Origin: Candidatus Aenigmatarchaeota archaeon
GTDB lineage: Archaea > Aenigmatarchaeota > Aenigmatarchaeia > QMZP01 > JAFGSV01
Assembly (NCBI GenBank): GCA_016931255.1
Contig: JAFGFG010000009.1
Location: forward strand, 27,627 to 91,626
DNA length: 64,000 nt
Reading direction: 5' to 3'
The notes under the pieces were generated by a model, which saw only the letters and a list, made by a program, of their open reading frames with translations, was not told where the DNA came from and made no database searches. Below, in pieces: positions 51,048-59,702 of the stretch; position 1 is the first letter of the stretch; the number at the start of each line of letters is the position of its first letter. The translations under genes were made by a program, and so were the position numbers.

Positions 51048-51311
51048 TTACCTTTTCTTTCTTCTAACGATGTGCCTGTGCCTTGCGCAGCCCGGGCAAG
51101 CATGCATTTTGTTGCTCAGCAGTGATATTCCTCTTCCCCTGTTGCCAAGCTCTTCCTTCAGTTGCGGGTCAGTTATCCTGAAGCCTCGTACAACTGTGAA
51201 TGTCTTGTATTTCGGGACCTTTGTGCCACAGAATGTGCATGTAACAGTACTTTCCTTTCCTCTTCCCTTTCCGTGTTTCCATCCTCTTGTATATCCCTTG
51301 TTTACTGGCAT
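51048..51311 (-). CDS. rps26e: 30S ribosomal protein S26e
   Basis: An 87-aa basic zinc-finger protein. It matches S26e in order: glycine/lysine-rich start, VTCTFCGTKVPKYKTF, then DPQLKEELGNRG, then ACPGCARHRHIV, giving two CxxC pairs. The track start is 10 codons upstream. The ATG at 51311 is used because gaggtgg precedes it. An acttataataaat element about 38 nt upstream gives a short leader. S26e is patchy in archaea, so its presence is informative for lineage. Confidence 0.85.
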   Translation of the reverse strand: MPVNKGYTRGWKHGKGRGKESTVTCTFCGTKVPKYKTFTVVRGFRITDPQLKEELGNRGRGISLLSNKMHACPGCARHRHIVRRKKR

Positions 51312-51378
51312 TTTTCCACCTCTTAAACTGTTAATTCTCATTTATTATAAGTGCATATCTTTATTACTTTCGGTTTTT

Positions 51379-52785
51379 TCAGCCCTTTATCACGCCAACA
51401 GGCTCAAACCTTGCCACCTTGGTGCTTATATCAGCTCCGTGAACAGAATCCACAACTGCCTCTACATCCTTGTATGCAAGAGGGGCTTCCTCTGCAAGGC
51501 TCTTGGGATTGGGGCTTTTCGTCTCAATGCCTCTGCTTGAAAGCTCGTCCTTTATTTTCCCGCCCCAGAATTTCTTTATTGCAGCGTGCCTGCTCATGGC
51601 CCTTCCGGCTCCGTGTGCTGATGAGCCGAATGTCTTGATGAGCGCATTCTCAGTTCCCTGGAGAAGGTAAGAGCTTGTTCCCATGCTGCCTGCTATTATC
51701 ACAGGCTTGCCCGGATATGAGCGTGTTGCGCCCTTCCTGTGAACATAAAGCTTCCTCTTCTTTCCGTCTATCTTGAATTCCTCGAGTTTGACTATGTTGT
51801 GGGCTATCGCATAGAGTGTATCCATTCCCATCTCTTCCCATGTCCTTCCGAATACCTTTTCGAATACTTCCCTTATCCATTTCGTCATGACAGCCCTGTT
51901 GGTGAACGAGAAGTTGACAGCTGCCTGCATTGCAGCGAAGAAGTCCTGGCCTTCATCTGAATTGGCGGGTGCGCATGCAAGCTGCTTGTCCGGAAGCCAT
52001 ATGCCGTATTTCTTGACAGCCTGCTCCTGTATCTTCAGGTAGTCAGAAGCCACCTGATGGCCGAGGCCCCTTGATCCGCAGTGAAGCATTATCATTGTCT
52101 GATTCTTTTTTTCCAGACCCCATCTTGTTGCAGCATCTTTATCGATAATATCCGTTACCTTTTGCACCTCAATGAAGTGATTGCCCGCGCCAAGTGTTCC
52201 CAGTTGCGGCGCTCCTCTTTTTTTGGCCATGTCAGATACTTTCGACGGGTCAGCACCTGCCATCATGCCTCCTTCCTCCGTGGCAGCCTTGTCAGCTTTC
52301 GTAGCATAACCATTATCAATCGCCCAGTCGACACCTCTGGAAAGTACTTCGTCCAGCTGGTCAGCTGACAGCCTGAGCTTCCCCTTTCCGCCAACACCAA
52401 CAGGTATCTTCGTGAAGAGCTCGTTAACAAGTTCTTTCTGGCGTTTTTTTACTTCAATGCATGACAGGTTGGTTTTTATCAGGTTTATGCCGCAGTTTAT
52501 ATCAAATCCGCAGAGGCCGGCTGATATTATGCCTTCATTGACATCGAAAGCGGAAGCAGCTCCCATTGGCAGACCATAGCCCCAGTGCATGTCAGGGAGG
52601 CCTACAACAGGAGAAATGACTCCTGGAAGGCATGCCACGTTGGTCAGCTGCTCAACAGCTGCATCCTCTATTGCATTAAGTATCTTCTCATTGGCTATTA
52701 TCATGGCGTCAACCTTCATTTCCTTTCTCACGGATTTCGGCAGCCTCCATTCAAATTCATTGACCTTTTCAAGCTTTTCCTTCAT
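51379..52785 (-). CDS. rtcB: RNA-splicing ligase RtcB
   Basis: A 468-aa tRNA ligase that joins exons left by the splicing endonuclease, using GTP and manganese. Conserved sites are LPDMHWGYGLPMG, GFDINCGINL with the metal-binding Cys, GTLGAGNHFIEVQ, MLHCGSRGLGHQ, and the guanylylated His in SSAHGAGRAMSR. No intein is present. The ATG at 52785 is preferred over the track start because tggtgatttt precedes it. Archease lies directly upstream. The intron-bearing tRNA-Cys 8 kb away is a likely substrate. Confidence 0.96.
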   Translation of the reverse strand: MKEKLEKVNEFEWRLPKSVRKEMKVDAMIIANEKILNAIEDAAVEQLTNVACLPGVISPVVGLPDMHWGYGLPMGAASAFDVNEGIISAGLCGFDINCGINLIKTNLSCIEVKKRQKELVNELFTKIPVGVGGKGKLRLSADQLDEVLSRGVDWAIDNGYATKADKAATEEGGMMAGADPSKVSDMAKKRGAPQLGTLGAGNHFIEVQKVTDIIDKDAATRWGLEKKNQTMIMLHCGSRGLGHQVASDYLKIQEQAVKKYGIWLPDKQLACAPANSDEGQDFFAAMQAAVNFSFTNRAVMTKWIREVFEKVFGRTWEEMGMDTLYAIAHNIVKLEEFKIDGKKRKLYVHRKGATRSYPGKPVIIAGSMGTSSYLLQGTENALIKTFGSSAHGAGRAMSRHAAIKKFWGGKIKDELSSRGIETKSPNPKSLAEEAPLAYKDVEAVVDSVHGADISTKVARFEPVGVIKG

Positions 52786-52795
52786 AAAATCACCA

Positions 52796-53209
52796 TCATA
52801 TGTCAAGGCTCACCCTTGTCATGTAACCTTCCTTAGTTTTCTCGAACTTATATTTGTAGTATGTTACAGCCTTGACAACTGTCTCTCCCATTTCAGCTTC
52901 CATATCCTCGCCGAAAATAGAAGCCTTCAGATGAGTGTTGTCTATCTCCCGGATTTCAAACTTCGAGAAGAACATGGACTCTATGTCTACGAGCCCTATC
53001 AGTTCCTGAAGCCAGTTTATCATAAGTTCTGCAGTGTCATTCGCAGTGACCTCCACATTGAGTTTTTTCCCGGTTTTTATGTCATCGACCCTGCATATTA
53101 CAGTGAACATTGCTGATGCTGCATTCTCGAACACTTCCTTCAGTGTCTTTCCATACGCCTCGAACATCACATCGGATGTCAGGTCGTCTATGATTCTGTA
53201 TTTCTTCAT
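52796..53209 (-). CDS. Archease (RtcB cofactor)
   Basis: A 137-aa archease, which speeds RtcB guanylylation and turnover. It has the family pattern YRIIDDLTSDVMFEAYGKTLKEVFENAASAMF, NDTAELMINWLQELIGLVD, and the C-terminal metal-binding region VVKAVTYYKYKFEKTKEGYMTRVSLDI. The usual TADVG-like start is here LTSDVMFEAY. It overlaps the rtcB control region and is clearly co-transcribed. The ATG at 53209 follows a ggtgtg site; the track GTG is two codons upstream. Confidence 0.93.
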   Translation of the reverse strand: MKKYRIIDDLTSDVMFEAYGKTLKEVFENAASAMFTVICRVDDIKTGKKLNVEVTANDTAELMINWLQELIGLVDIESMFFSKFEIREIDNTHLKASIFGEDMEAEMGETVVKAVTYYKYKFEKTKEGYMTRVSLDI

Positions 53210-53247
53210 ATTCACACCATCTTCATTTACTCATTTTTTGTATACCC

Positions 53248-53258
53248 ATTTATTTAAG
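53248..53258. promoter_or_regulatory. Shared A/T box between archease-rtcB and the KaiC-like gene
   Basis: atttatttaag on the plus strand is centred 23 nt before the KaiC-like ATG; its complement cttaaataaat faces archease about 44 nt upstream, leaving a short leader with a ggtg site. One element could serve both directions. Confidence 0.45.
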
Positions 53259-53275
53259 CGGTCTTATAATTATTT

Positions 53276-54034
53276 ATGGTCGATCTTGTTAACGGGCCGG
53301 AAATGGGGCCGAGAGAAGTGAAAATAGGTTCCGGCAGGGTAAAGACGGGGATACCCGGGCTGGATGAAATAACTAATGGCGGAATTCCTGAGGGACATAC
53401 AGTCCTTATCTCAGGCACAGCCGGCACAGGGAAGACCATACTCTGCAGCCAGTATCTTTATCAGGGCGTGACCAGATACAAGGAGCCTGGTGTCTATCTC
53501 TCGTTTGAGGAGTCAACTGAATCCATAAAGAGGAATGCGCTGAATTTCGGAATGGATTTCGCTGCGCTTGAAGCAAGCAAGAAGTTCAGGTTCGTCACCT
53601 ATGACCCGTACCACATAGATGACATAGGAACCCATCTTGAGTCCACCATAAGGGAAATAGGCGCAAAAAGAGTGGCTATAGACTCCATATCAGCGCTTAA
53701 TTTCTACATGAGAGAGGGCACGAACTTCAGGAGAGTCCTGCTGAATATCAGCAATGCGCTGAAAAAGATGAAATGCACCACATTCCTGATATCCGAGATA
53801 GTCGCGGGAACCCAGGGACTCTCAAGGAACGGACTCGAAGAATTCATAGCAGATGCCGCTCTTGTGCTTTACTACAACAGGATTGATTCTTCATTCTCCA
53901 GAGCCATACAGGTCTGGAAGATGCGTGGCACTTCTCATTCCGAGAGTCTCCATCCATACAAGATAACAAAAGAAGGCATAAACATATACTCGAGCGAAGA
54001 GGCATTCGTTGACATGAAGCACAGGCTCGGGTAA
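53276..54034 (+). CDS. KaiC-like RecA-superfamily ATPase
   Basis: A 252-aa single-domain KaiC-family protein. It has GIPGLDEITNGGIPEGHT, Walker A ISGTAGTGKTILCSQYLYQG, the paired-Glu-like LSFEESTESI, and Walker B-like VAIDSISALNF. These proteins act as signalling or motility ATPases in archaea; a role with either pilus system (as ArlH has with archaella) is possible, but it is not next to pilus genes. It is a monocistronic, probably leaderless gene. Confidence 0.85.
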   Translation: MVDLVNGPEMGPREVKIGSGRVKTGIPGLDEITNGGIPEGHTVLISGTAGTGKTILCSQYLYQGVTRYKEPGVYLSFEESTESIKRNALNFGMDFAALEASKKFRFVTYDPYHIDDIGTHLESTIREIGAKRVAIDSISALNFYMREGTNFRRVLLNISNALKKMKCTTFLISEIVAGTQGLSRNGLEEFIADAALVLYYNRIDSSFSRAIQVWKMRGTSHSESLHPYKITKEGINIYSSEEAFVDMKHRLG

Positions 54035-54140
54035 GATATTAAGATGATTCTCTGATGAATCTACCGGAAGATATCCTAAGAAAGCAAATATACATTCTGC
54101 TATTGAGTGCATAAGAAAATAAATGTAAATCCCGCAGGAT

Positions 54141-54401
54141 TCACACTATGTCATTTTCACTGACAATTATGAAGTCGCCTACGGATTTTACCGCTGAAAA
54201 CGGAACAAGAATCCTGTTCTTGTCATCCTGCCTGAGATTCAGGTCTGATATATTTGTGGTTGGCTCGACAAGCACGAGGTTTATGAGCTCACCAGACTCT
54301 ATGATGTAGTCCAGGTCGCCTACGACACCAAACTTCTTCCCTGACTCTTCAGAAATCAGAATTTTCCCTACAAGGTCTTTGCTTCTTACCCTTTCATCCA
54401 T
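54141..54401 (-). CDS. PRC-barrel domain protein
   Basis: An 86-aa single PRC-barrel (VRSKDLVGKILISEESGKKFGVVGDLDYIIESGELINLVL, ending PFSAVKSVGDFIIV). Archaea encode several of these small proteins; some bind FtsZ-linked division proteins, others have no known role. The ATG follows ttaaggtgttaaa. It is on the same strand as, and downstream of, the AAA ATPase at 54451. The 106 bp to the KaiC-like gene is A/T-rich spacer. Confidence 0.85.
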   Translation of the reverse strand: MDERVRSKDLVGKILISEESGKKFGVVGDLDYIIESGELINLVLVEPTTNISDLNLRQDDKNRILVPFSAVKSVGDFIIVSENDIV

Positions 54402-54450
54402 TTTAACACCTTAACTTATTGCTTAATATAGATAAAAACTATTTAAAAAT

Positions 54451-55536
54451 CTATGCTTCAATGAACATAGTCTGGAACTTCGGATTAATCCTGTATTTGA
54501 ATGCCTTCCCCTTTCTCTCCCTTATAACCATCTTGTCCTTCATGAGTCTCCTGAGGATGTTGTTCACAGACCTTATGGCATTCCCTGCGTCATTGTACTC
54601 CTTGGGGTCCATCTGCTTCACTACCTGCGTCGGTGTCATACCGTCGCCCTTTGAAAGTATCTCAAGGATACTCCTCTGCCTGTAGGGAAGCTCGTCAACA
54701 CTCTGCATTGTTTCTCTTGAAGGCTTCTCTGACACGATGTCCTTCAGGAAGTCTGTGTCTATTGATGAGATGTTCTTCCCGATGGCATCTTTCACGAGGT
54801 CATTCGAGACCCTGAGAACCTCCCTCGGGAATCCGCTTGTCCTGTCGTATATGTATCGGACGCTGCTGGATGTGAACGGTTTCACATCTTCACCACCCAC
54901 CCATTCTATCCTCCTCTTTATCAGTTCTCTTGTCTCTGCTGATGTAAGGTTTGTCAGTTCAACACGGTTCTCTATCCTTCTTCTGAATGTTTCAAGTTCT
55001 TCCATAAGTCTCTTTTCAAAGACCGGAAGACCTCCCATTACAAGTGAAAGGTTGTCTATCTGGTCTGTGAGGGTCCTTAACCATTCAAGTGATTCTCTTG
55101 TTGACTCGTGACATTCATCCACAAGGAGAAGAAGCCTATTTCCCTTGGACCTTTTGTTTATCCAGTCCCCTACTTCGTATATTGTTATATTATTTATCTC
55201 AGAACGCATGAAAAGCCTTCTGAAGAATCCAGGCTTAACAATCTCGGTGAATATCTTCTTCCATCCTTCAGGGTCATTGGGAGGTTTTGGTACATAGAAA
55301 ACCCTTCCATAGCCCTGAATCTTGTTGATGACATTCTTCATCATTGTTGTCTTTCCGGAGCCGGTTGGCCCCAGTATAAGTGAAAACTTGCATCCATTTG
55401 AGAGGTTCTCTATAAGCGAACGCATCTCACTTTCATATCCTACAAAAAGATCAGGCAGTATCTTGAATACAAACGGGTTTCCTTCCCATCCAAACAACTT
55501 CATATATTTTTCACTTGAGTATGATTCTTCATTCAT
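54451..55536 (-). CDS. ExeA/Cdc6-like AAA ATPase with winged helix
   Basis: A 361-aa AAA+ protein. It has an N-terminal GWEGNPFVFKILPDLFVGY as in ExeA/GspA-type ATPases, Walker A LGPTGSGKTTMMKNV, Walker B LLLLVDECHE, and sensor LVMGGLPVF with an arginine-rich follow-up. A C-terminal winged helix (about 285-361, GDGMTPTQVVKQMDP) suggests DNA binding. It could be a distant Cdc6 relative or a regulator; origin-type features were not seen nearby. It shares one TATA region with the divergent OB-fold gene. Confidence 0.78.
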   Translation of the reverse strand: MNEESYSSEKYMKLFGWEGNPFVFKILPDLFVGYESEMRSLIENLSNGCKFSLILGPTGSGKTTMMKNVINKIQGYGRVFYVPKPPNDPEGWKKIFTEIVKPGFFRRLFMRSEINNITIYEVGDWINKRSKGNRLLLLVDECHESTRESLEWLRTLTDQIDNLSLVMGGLPVFEKRLMEELETFRRRIENRVELTNLTSAETRELIKRRIEWVGGEDVKPFTSSSVRYIYDRTSGFPREVLRVSNDLVKDAIGKNISSIDTDFLKDIVSEKPSRETMQSVDELPYRQRSILEILSKGDGMTPTQVVKQMDPKEYNDAGNAIRSVNNILRRLMKDKMVIRERKGKAFKYRINPKFQTMFIEA

Positions 55537-55559
55537 AGTTTCACATATTTATCAGTAGG

Positions 55560-55569
55560 TTTTATAAGC
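55560..55569. promoter_or_regulatory. Bidirectional TATA box (AAA ATPase / OB-fold gene)
   Basis: ttttataagc on the plus strand reads gcttataaaa on the minus strand, a good TATA in both directions. It is centred about 28 nt from each of the two start codons (55592 plus, 55536 minus), so the 55-bp gap seems to work from one central box. Confidence 0.6.
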
Positions 55570-55591
55570 TTTTTTCACGTTTAGTTAAACA

Positions 55592-55954
55592 ATGAATGAA
55601 CATCAGATAACACGGGTTTCTGTGGTGTTTTCAATTCTTAGTGTAGTCGCTATATACCTGTTATCAATTTCGGTTCCTGTCAAAGATATTAGTGTATGCC
55701 AGCTGGATTATTCAATGAAAGGCAGCAGCGTGAAGTTGTCGGGAACTGTCACAGAGACATACGTGAATGAAGGTAATGTATTCTTCACATTATCTGACAG
55801 AGGATGTGAAACAAGGATTGTTCTGTGGTCAAATATGGCTGATGAAGAAAGCTCAGGAATCTCCGACGGTAATAATATTATGGTCACCGGGATGGTAGAT
55901 TCATACAGGGGCGAACTGGAGATAATAGCAAAAGACGTGAAAACAATTGAATAG
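55592..55954 (+). CDS. Membrane-anchored OB-fold protein, 120 aa
   Basis: An N-terminal hydrophobic helix (about 8-29) is followed by an OB-fold of the tRNA_anti type: SVKLSGTVTETYVNEGNVFFTLSDRG, then RIVLWSNMADEE, then GNNIMVTGMVDSYRGELEIIAKDV. Small exported OB proteins of this type are found in archaea and may bind nucleic acid or polysaccharide outside the cell. The role here is unknown. It converges on the M42 peptidase gene five bases away. Confidence 0.75.
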   Translation: MNEHQITRVSVVFSILSVVAIYLLSISVPVKDISVCQLDYSMKGSSVKLSGTVTETYVNEGNVFFTLSDRGCETRIVLWSNMADEESSGISDGNNIMVTGMVDSYRGELEIIAKDVKTIE

Positions 55955-55959
55955 TCTGT

Positions 55960-56991
55960 TCAGAAATACTTACCAGCAGACTCAACCAACTTCACGCCCA
56001 ACTTCACGCAATCTTCAATTGTCTTTATGTCTGCAACTTCAACAGGGGTGTGTATGTATCTCACAGGAACTGTGAGTGCCCCTGATGGTATGCCTTCCCT
56101 TATAATTGATGCAACAGAAGCATCTGTTGCCCCGCCTGACATCACATCGAACTGCAGCTTTATCTTGTTCTTTTCAGCAGTTTCCTTGACCCATTTCTTT
56201 ACCTGCGGATGAATGACACTCATCGCATCCTTGATGTCAAGTGCAGGTCCGTCGGACATCTTTATGGGAACTTCAGTCTCGTTTATGCCGGGAACATCAC
56301 CTGCTATTCCTGTGTCTATTGCAAGCATTGCATCAGGATTTATGCTGAATGCAGAACCCCTCACACCTATGAGACCTATTTCCTCTTTCACGGTTCCCAC
56401 AAGATAGACTGTTCCCTTGAATTTCTTCAGCGATTTGGCAATTTCTATCAGCGAAAGGCAGCCTATCCTGTTGTCAAATCCCTGGCCTGTAACCTTTGAT
56501 CCTATGAGGTTTTCGAGTGTTCCGTGAACTGTTATGAAATCTCCGATTCCTATTCCGGCCTTCTTCACGTCATCTTCATTTGAAGCACCGACATCTATGA
56601 AGAGCTCTTTCATTTTGAATGGCTTCTTTCCTTCATCTTTTTCCTGTATGTGAGGAGGTTTCGAGCCTATGACACCGAAAACAGAACCTTTTTCTCCATG
56701 TATTTTTACCTTCAGCGTAGGCAGTATCCTTTCGTCCCAGCCTCCAATCTTCTCGAATGAGATGAAACCTTCCTTGCTGATGTACTTAACTATAAGACCT
56801 ATTGTGTCCATATGTGCTGCTAACATTATCTTCGGTGATCCATTTCCTTTTCGGGCTATAAGGTTTCCGACTTTGTCAATCTTCACGTCATTTACATGTG
56901 GCTTTATTTCCTTGTGAATGATGTTCCGTATGTTATCCTCGTACCCGCTTATTGAATCGGCTTCCACAAGCTTTTTCAGCAATTCCTTCAT
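55960..56991 (-). CDS. M42-family aminopeptidase (TET type)
   Basis: A 343-aa dinuclear metallopeptidase that forms large tetrahedral particles and trims peptides. Metal and catalytic residues are in AAHMDTIGLIV, GQGFDNRIGC, GTVKEEIGLIGVRGSAF, AIDTGIAGDVPG and the late PVRYIHTPVE. It ends the dnaG-M24-M42 run on the minus strand. gcataaggtgataaa precedes the ATG. Substrate preference cannot be read from the sequence. Confidence 0.92.
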   Translation of the reverse strand: MKELLKKLVEADSISGYEDNIRNIIHKEIKPHVNDVKIDKVGNLIARKGNGSPKIMLAAHMDTIGLIVKYISKEGFISFEKIGGWDERILPTLKVKIHGEKGSVFGVIGSKPPHIQEKDEGKKPFKMKELFIDVGASNEDDVKKAGIGIGDFITVHGTLENLIGSKVTGQGFDNRIGCLSLIEIAKSLKKFKGTVYLVGTVKEEIGLIGVRGSAFSINPDAMLAIDTGIAGDVPGINETEVPIKMSDGPALDIKDAMSVIHPQVKKWVKETAEKNKIKLQFDVMSGGATDASVASIIREGIPSGALTVPVRYIHTPVEVADIKTIEDCVKLGVKLVESAGKYF

Positions 56992-57017
56992 TTTATCACC
57001 TTATGCTATAATTTGGT

Positions 57018-58094
57018 TCACAGCCTTATTAACTTTGATTTTGTGAGCATTTCGAATCCCTTTTTCTCTATTAAAATATCATTTTCAAGCCTTAGTCCTC
57101 CAATGCTGTCTGAATAGACACCAGGCTCTACAGCAATGGTCATTCCCTTCTTTAGCACAGCGTCCTCTGATGAGAGCGATGGGTACTCATGTATCTGGAG
57201 TCCTATTCCATGCCCAAGCGAATGCCTTATATCGTAACCATGCTCTTCAAGTACTTTCTTGTATATTTCATGCAGCGATGAAACCTTCACGCCGTGTTTC
57301 ACGACATTCCTGAGTTGTCTCCAGACTGTTTCCAGAGTTTTGTGCATTCTCTCTGTCTCAGCAGACATATGGCCCGATATGAAGGGTACTGTGACATCCG
57401 TATGGTATCCCATGTAAACTGAACCGAAGTCTATTATACCAGGACCATTTCCTATTTTCTTTCCAGAAGCCCCGGGGTACGGATGTATGAACGCAGAACG
57501 CCTTCCGGATGTCATGATTGTCTCGAAAGCAGGCTTCTCTGAGCCCCTGAACTTGAGTTCACATTCAAGCTTTGATGCAATTTCCCTTTCTGTGAATCCA
57601 TCGGAGAGTACGCCTTTCAGAAAAGCGATGCCTTTATTTGTTATCCTTGCGCTTTCACGGACAGCTTCAACCTCTCTTTCTTCTTTAACAGCTCTTTCCA
57701 TTGCCATGAAAGTGCCTATGTCATCTGACCGTGATTTAAGCTTCAGAATCTCGGATGTCTTGAGTGAAAGAATGCTCTTGTTCACGCCTATCCGTTTGTA
57801 TTCATTTACATGGGCCTTTATTGTACTGAAAAGGCTGTCACCTTTTTTTATCTGGATTATTTCATCAACGGATGCATCTGTTTCCGCGCGGTTTCTGTCG
57901 AGTTCTGTTACTATAAGCCTGGTTTTTTCATTGTCGAGTATAAGCGCGCCGTCGAGCATTCCATGCATTCCGGTGATGTATGGTATATTAGGGTCAAGTG
58001 AAGGCTCCATATTAATGAAAAGAGCAGCATCCAATCCATTTTCATCTAGACTGGATGCTATTTTTCTCACTTTCCTTTCGCTTATCAGCCTCAT
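57018..58094 (-). CDS. Xaa-Pro aminopeptidase-like M24 peptidase
   Basis: A 358-aa M24 enzyme with the pita-bread fold. The N-terminal creatinase domain (1-125) precedes the catalytic domain with metal ligands in IIDFGSVYMGYHTDVT, HSLGHGIGLQIHEYP, AVEPGVYSDSIGG and RLENDILI. The residues fit proline dipeptidase or Xaa-Pro aminopeptidase. It starts two bases after dnaG ends and continues to the M42 gene, a peptidase pair in the same operon. Confidence 0.91.
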   Translation of the reverse strand: MRLISERKVRKIASSLDENGLDAALFINMEPSLDPNIPYITGMHGMLDGALILDNEKTRLIVTELDRNRAETDASVDEIIQIKKGDSLFSTIKAHVNEYKRIGVNKSILSLKTSEILKLKSRSDDIGTFMAMERAVKEEREVEAVRESARITNKGIAFLKGVLSDGFTEREIASKLECELKFRGSEKPAFETIMTSGRRSAFIHPYPGASGKKIGNGPGIIDFGSVYMGYHTDVTVPFISGHMSAETERMHKTLETVWRQLRNVVKHGVKVSSLHEIYKKVLEEHGYDIRHSLGHGIGLQIHEYPSLSSEDAVLKKGMTIAVEPGVYSDSIGGLRLENDILIEKKGFEMLTKSKLIRL

Positions 58095-58096
58095 AT

Positions 58097-59329
58097 TTAT
58101 TCAAGGTCTTTCTTGGACAGTATGTTCACGCTGGAGTTTATTTCTTCCTTCTCCATGCCAATAAGGAACTTTACACCCTTGTCTGAAGCCACACCGTTGA
58201 GTTTCTGATCAACCGCGCCGTCGAATATTATTGTGTTGGGGTTGTCTATTGTCCTGAGGGTGTTGATGAGTTCTGTGACAGGAACCTTTCCGAGAAGCTG
58301 GTCCTTGGAGTCGTATATGCATGCGGCTCTTGTTCCTACAAGGTCAGAAAGTATTTTGCTGAATCTCTCTCTTTGTTCTTTTTTTATTCTTGGAGCCCTT
58401 TTCATTATACTTCCGCTGTTCGGTGGGGAGCTTGGTCTTGTACTTTCCGGCCTTTCATTCCTTCTGGATCTTGGTCCGGATGAATCCCTTCTGCCGGACC
58501 GGTCGTTCTTTTTTGAAAGGTACTGTGCGACTGTTGTCTTTTCCCTGAGTGCTTTGTAAACCTCTTTCTTTGAGAGGTCTTCCACTTCCTTTCCGTCAGG
58601 CGCAACTGCTATGAAATCTATATCAGCTGTTTCAAGAAGACCCTTCAGGTTGAGTTGTCCTCCCCTGTCATCGTCCATGAAAGCTGTTGTTTCTTTTTCT
58701 CTTGATATAATCTTCACGACCTCAGGAACATTTGCGCCTTCTATGGCAAGGGTGTTCCTTATGCCGTACTTCAGGAGGTTGATTATATCAGCCCTTCCCT
58801 CAACGATTATAAGTTCATCTGAATCCAGCATGTTGGGTCCGCATGGAAGCCCGTTGAATGATGTTATTTCATGGGCCCTTACAGCTTCCTTTATTTCCTC
58901 CGACAGGTCATCCGCGTCAGGAACGCCGTTGTCTGCGAGTTTTCTCAGGATTTCCTTGGCCTTGTCCACAACATACTTTCTCTTGTCAGACCTTGTATCC
59001 TCAACATCTGTCACTGATATGGTTGCTGTGCAGGGACCAACCCTTTCTATTGTTTCGAGTGTCGCTGCTATGAGCGCGGTTTCAGCTGCATCAAGAGAGC
59101 TTGGTATTATCACTTCACCCTCTGACTTGCCGTCCTTTGATTTTATTGTGACTTCAACCCTTCCTATTCTCCCGGTTTCCTGGAGTTCCCTAAGGTTGAG
59201 GTCAGATCCAAGCAGACCTTCTGTCTGCCCGAACACTGCTCCTATGACATCGGGCTTTTCCACTATCCCCTTCGCCTTTATCTGAGCCCTTACTACGTAT
59301 TTTATTGATGTAGGCGCGAGTTTCGCCAT
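58097..59329 (-). CDS. dnaG: Archaeal DnaG-like primase
   Basis: A 410-aa archaeal DnaG with a Toprim domain (LIIVEGRADIINLLK, AFMDDDRGG) in the middle. The N-terminal IKYVVRAQIKAKGIVEKPDVIGAVFGQTEGL matches the family, which associates with the archaeal exosome as well as making primers. A charged, Ser/Arg/Pro-rich linker (about 275-320) precedes a C-terminal conserved region. The ATG at 59329 is preferred over the track start because aaggtgacgttt precedes it. A Toprim-like ORF overlaps its 5' end. Confidence 0.93.
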   Translation of the reverse strand: MAKLAPTSIKYVVRAQIKAKGIVEKPDVIGAVFGQTEGLLGSDLNLRELQETGRIGRVEVTIKSKDGKSEGEVIIPSSLDAAETALIAATLETIERVGPCTATISVTDVEDTRSDKRKYVVDKAKEILRKLADNGVPDADDLSEEIKEAVRAHEITSFNGLPCGPNMLDSDELIIVEGRADIINLLKYGIRNTLAIEGANVPEVVKIISREKETTAFMDDDRGGQLNLKGLLETADIDFIAVAPDGKEVEDLSKKEVYKALREKTTVAQYLSKKNDRSGRRDSSGPRSRRNERPESTRPSSPPNSGSIMKRAPRIKKEQRERFSKILSDLVGTRAACIYDSKDQLLGKVPVTELINTLRTIDNPNTIIFDGAVDQKLNGVASDKGVKFLIGMEKEEINSSVNILSKKDLE

Positions 59330-59702
59330 AAACGTCACCTTCCTTTAATTCTTCAATCCGAAGCTTTCCAAACTTCTTAAAATGCCTTCTCAGCCTTGAG
59401 TTGACACGTATCCTGTATGATCTTAACAAGCAACCCAGTCTCGCAGCTATTTTTTCGCCTTCAGAATCAAAATCAGTTAATATTACTACTTCCTGCCCTT
59501 CTCCGTTCCCGTTCGAACAGTTCGATTTTGAAACATGAAATGTGAAATCTGCAAGTGGCTTACCGCCAAGATGCATAATATTCTTTACACCTAGTCTTTT
59601 TAAAGCCTTACTGTCTTTCAGCCCCTCGACTATGACAATCTTGTCTTCGAGTTCATCCAGACATTTCCTGAAGCTTCCGATACTATCCTCTCTCTCAAAG
59701 TT
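59202..59702 (-). CDS. Small Toprim-domain protein without an evident start codon
   Basis: Open frame from a TAG at 59703-59705 to a stop at 59202. Residues upstream of the first ATG (59576) encode the conserved motif IVIVEGLKDSKALKRLG, and after it come VVILTDFDSEGEKIAARLG and SRLRRHFKKFGKLRIEEL, matching the RNase M5/small-primase Toprim family often beside archaeal dnaG. No ATG, GTG or TTG lies before the VIVEG motif. An ATC at 59681 follows a purine-rich gagagaggat. The frame also runs 128 bp into dnaG instead of stopping near 59330. Either a non-canonical start with overlap, or one or two indels in the assembly or gene. Confidence 0.65.
   Translation of the reverse strand, partial: NFEREDSIGSFRKCLDELEDKIVIVEGLKDSKALKRLGVKNIMHLGGKPLADFTFHVSKSNCSNGNGEGQEVVILTDFDSEGEKIAARLGCLLRSYRIRVNSRLRRHFKKFGKLRIEELKEGDVYGETRAYINKIRSKGSDKGEGDSGKARCHRSSVRADRRSAWI

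Noticed and set aside
44524-52785. Inteins in RadA or RtcB
   Set aside because: Both proteins are of normal length with uninterrupted conserved motifs.
58611-59285. Plus-strand 224-aa ORF opposite dnaG
   Set aside because: Shadow of dnaG with low-complexity Ser/Pro composition and no start signals.
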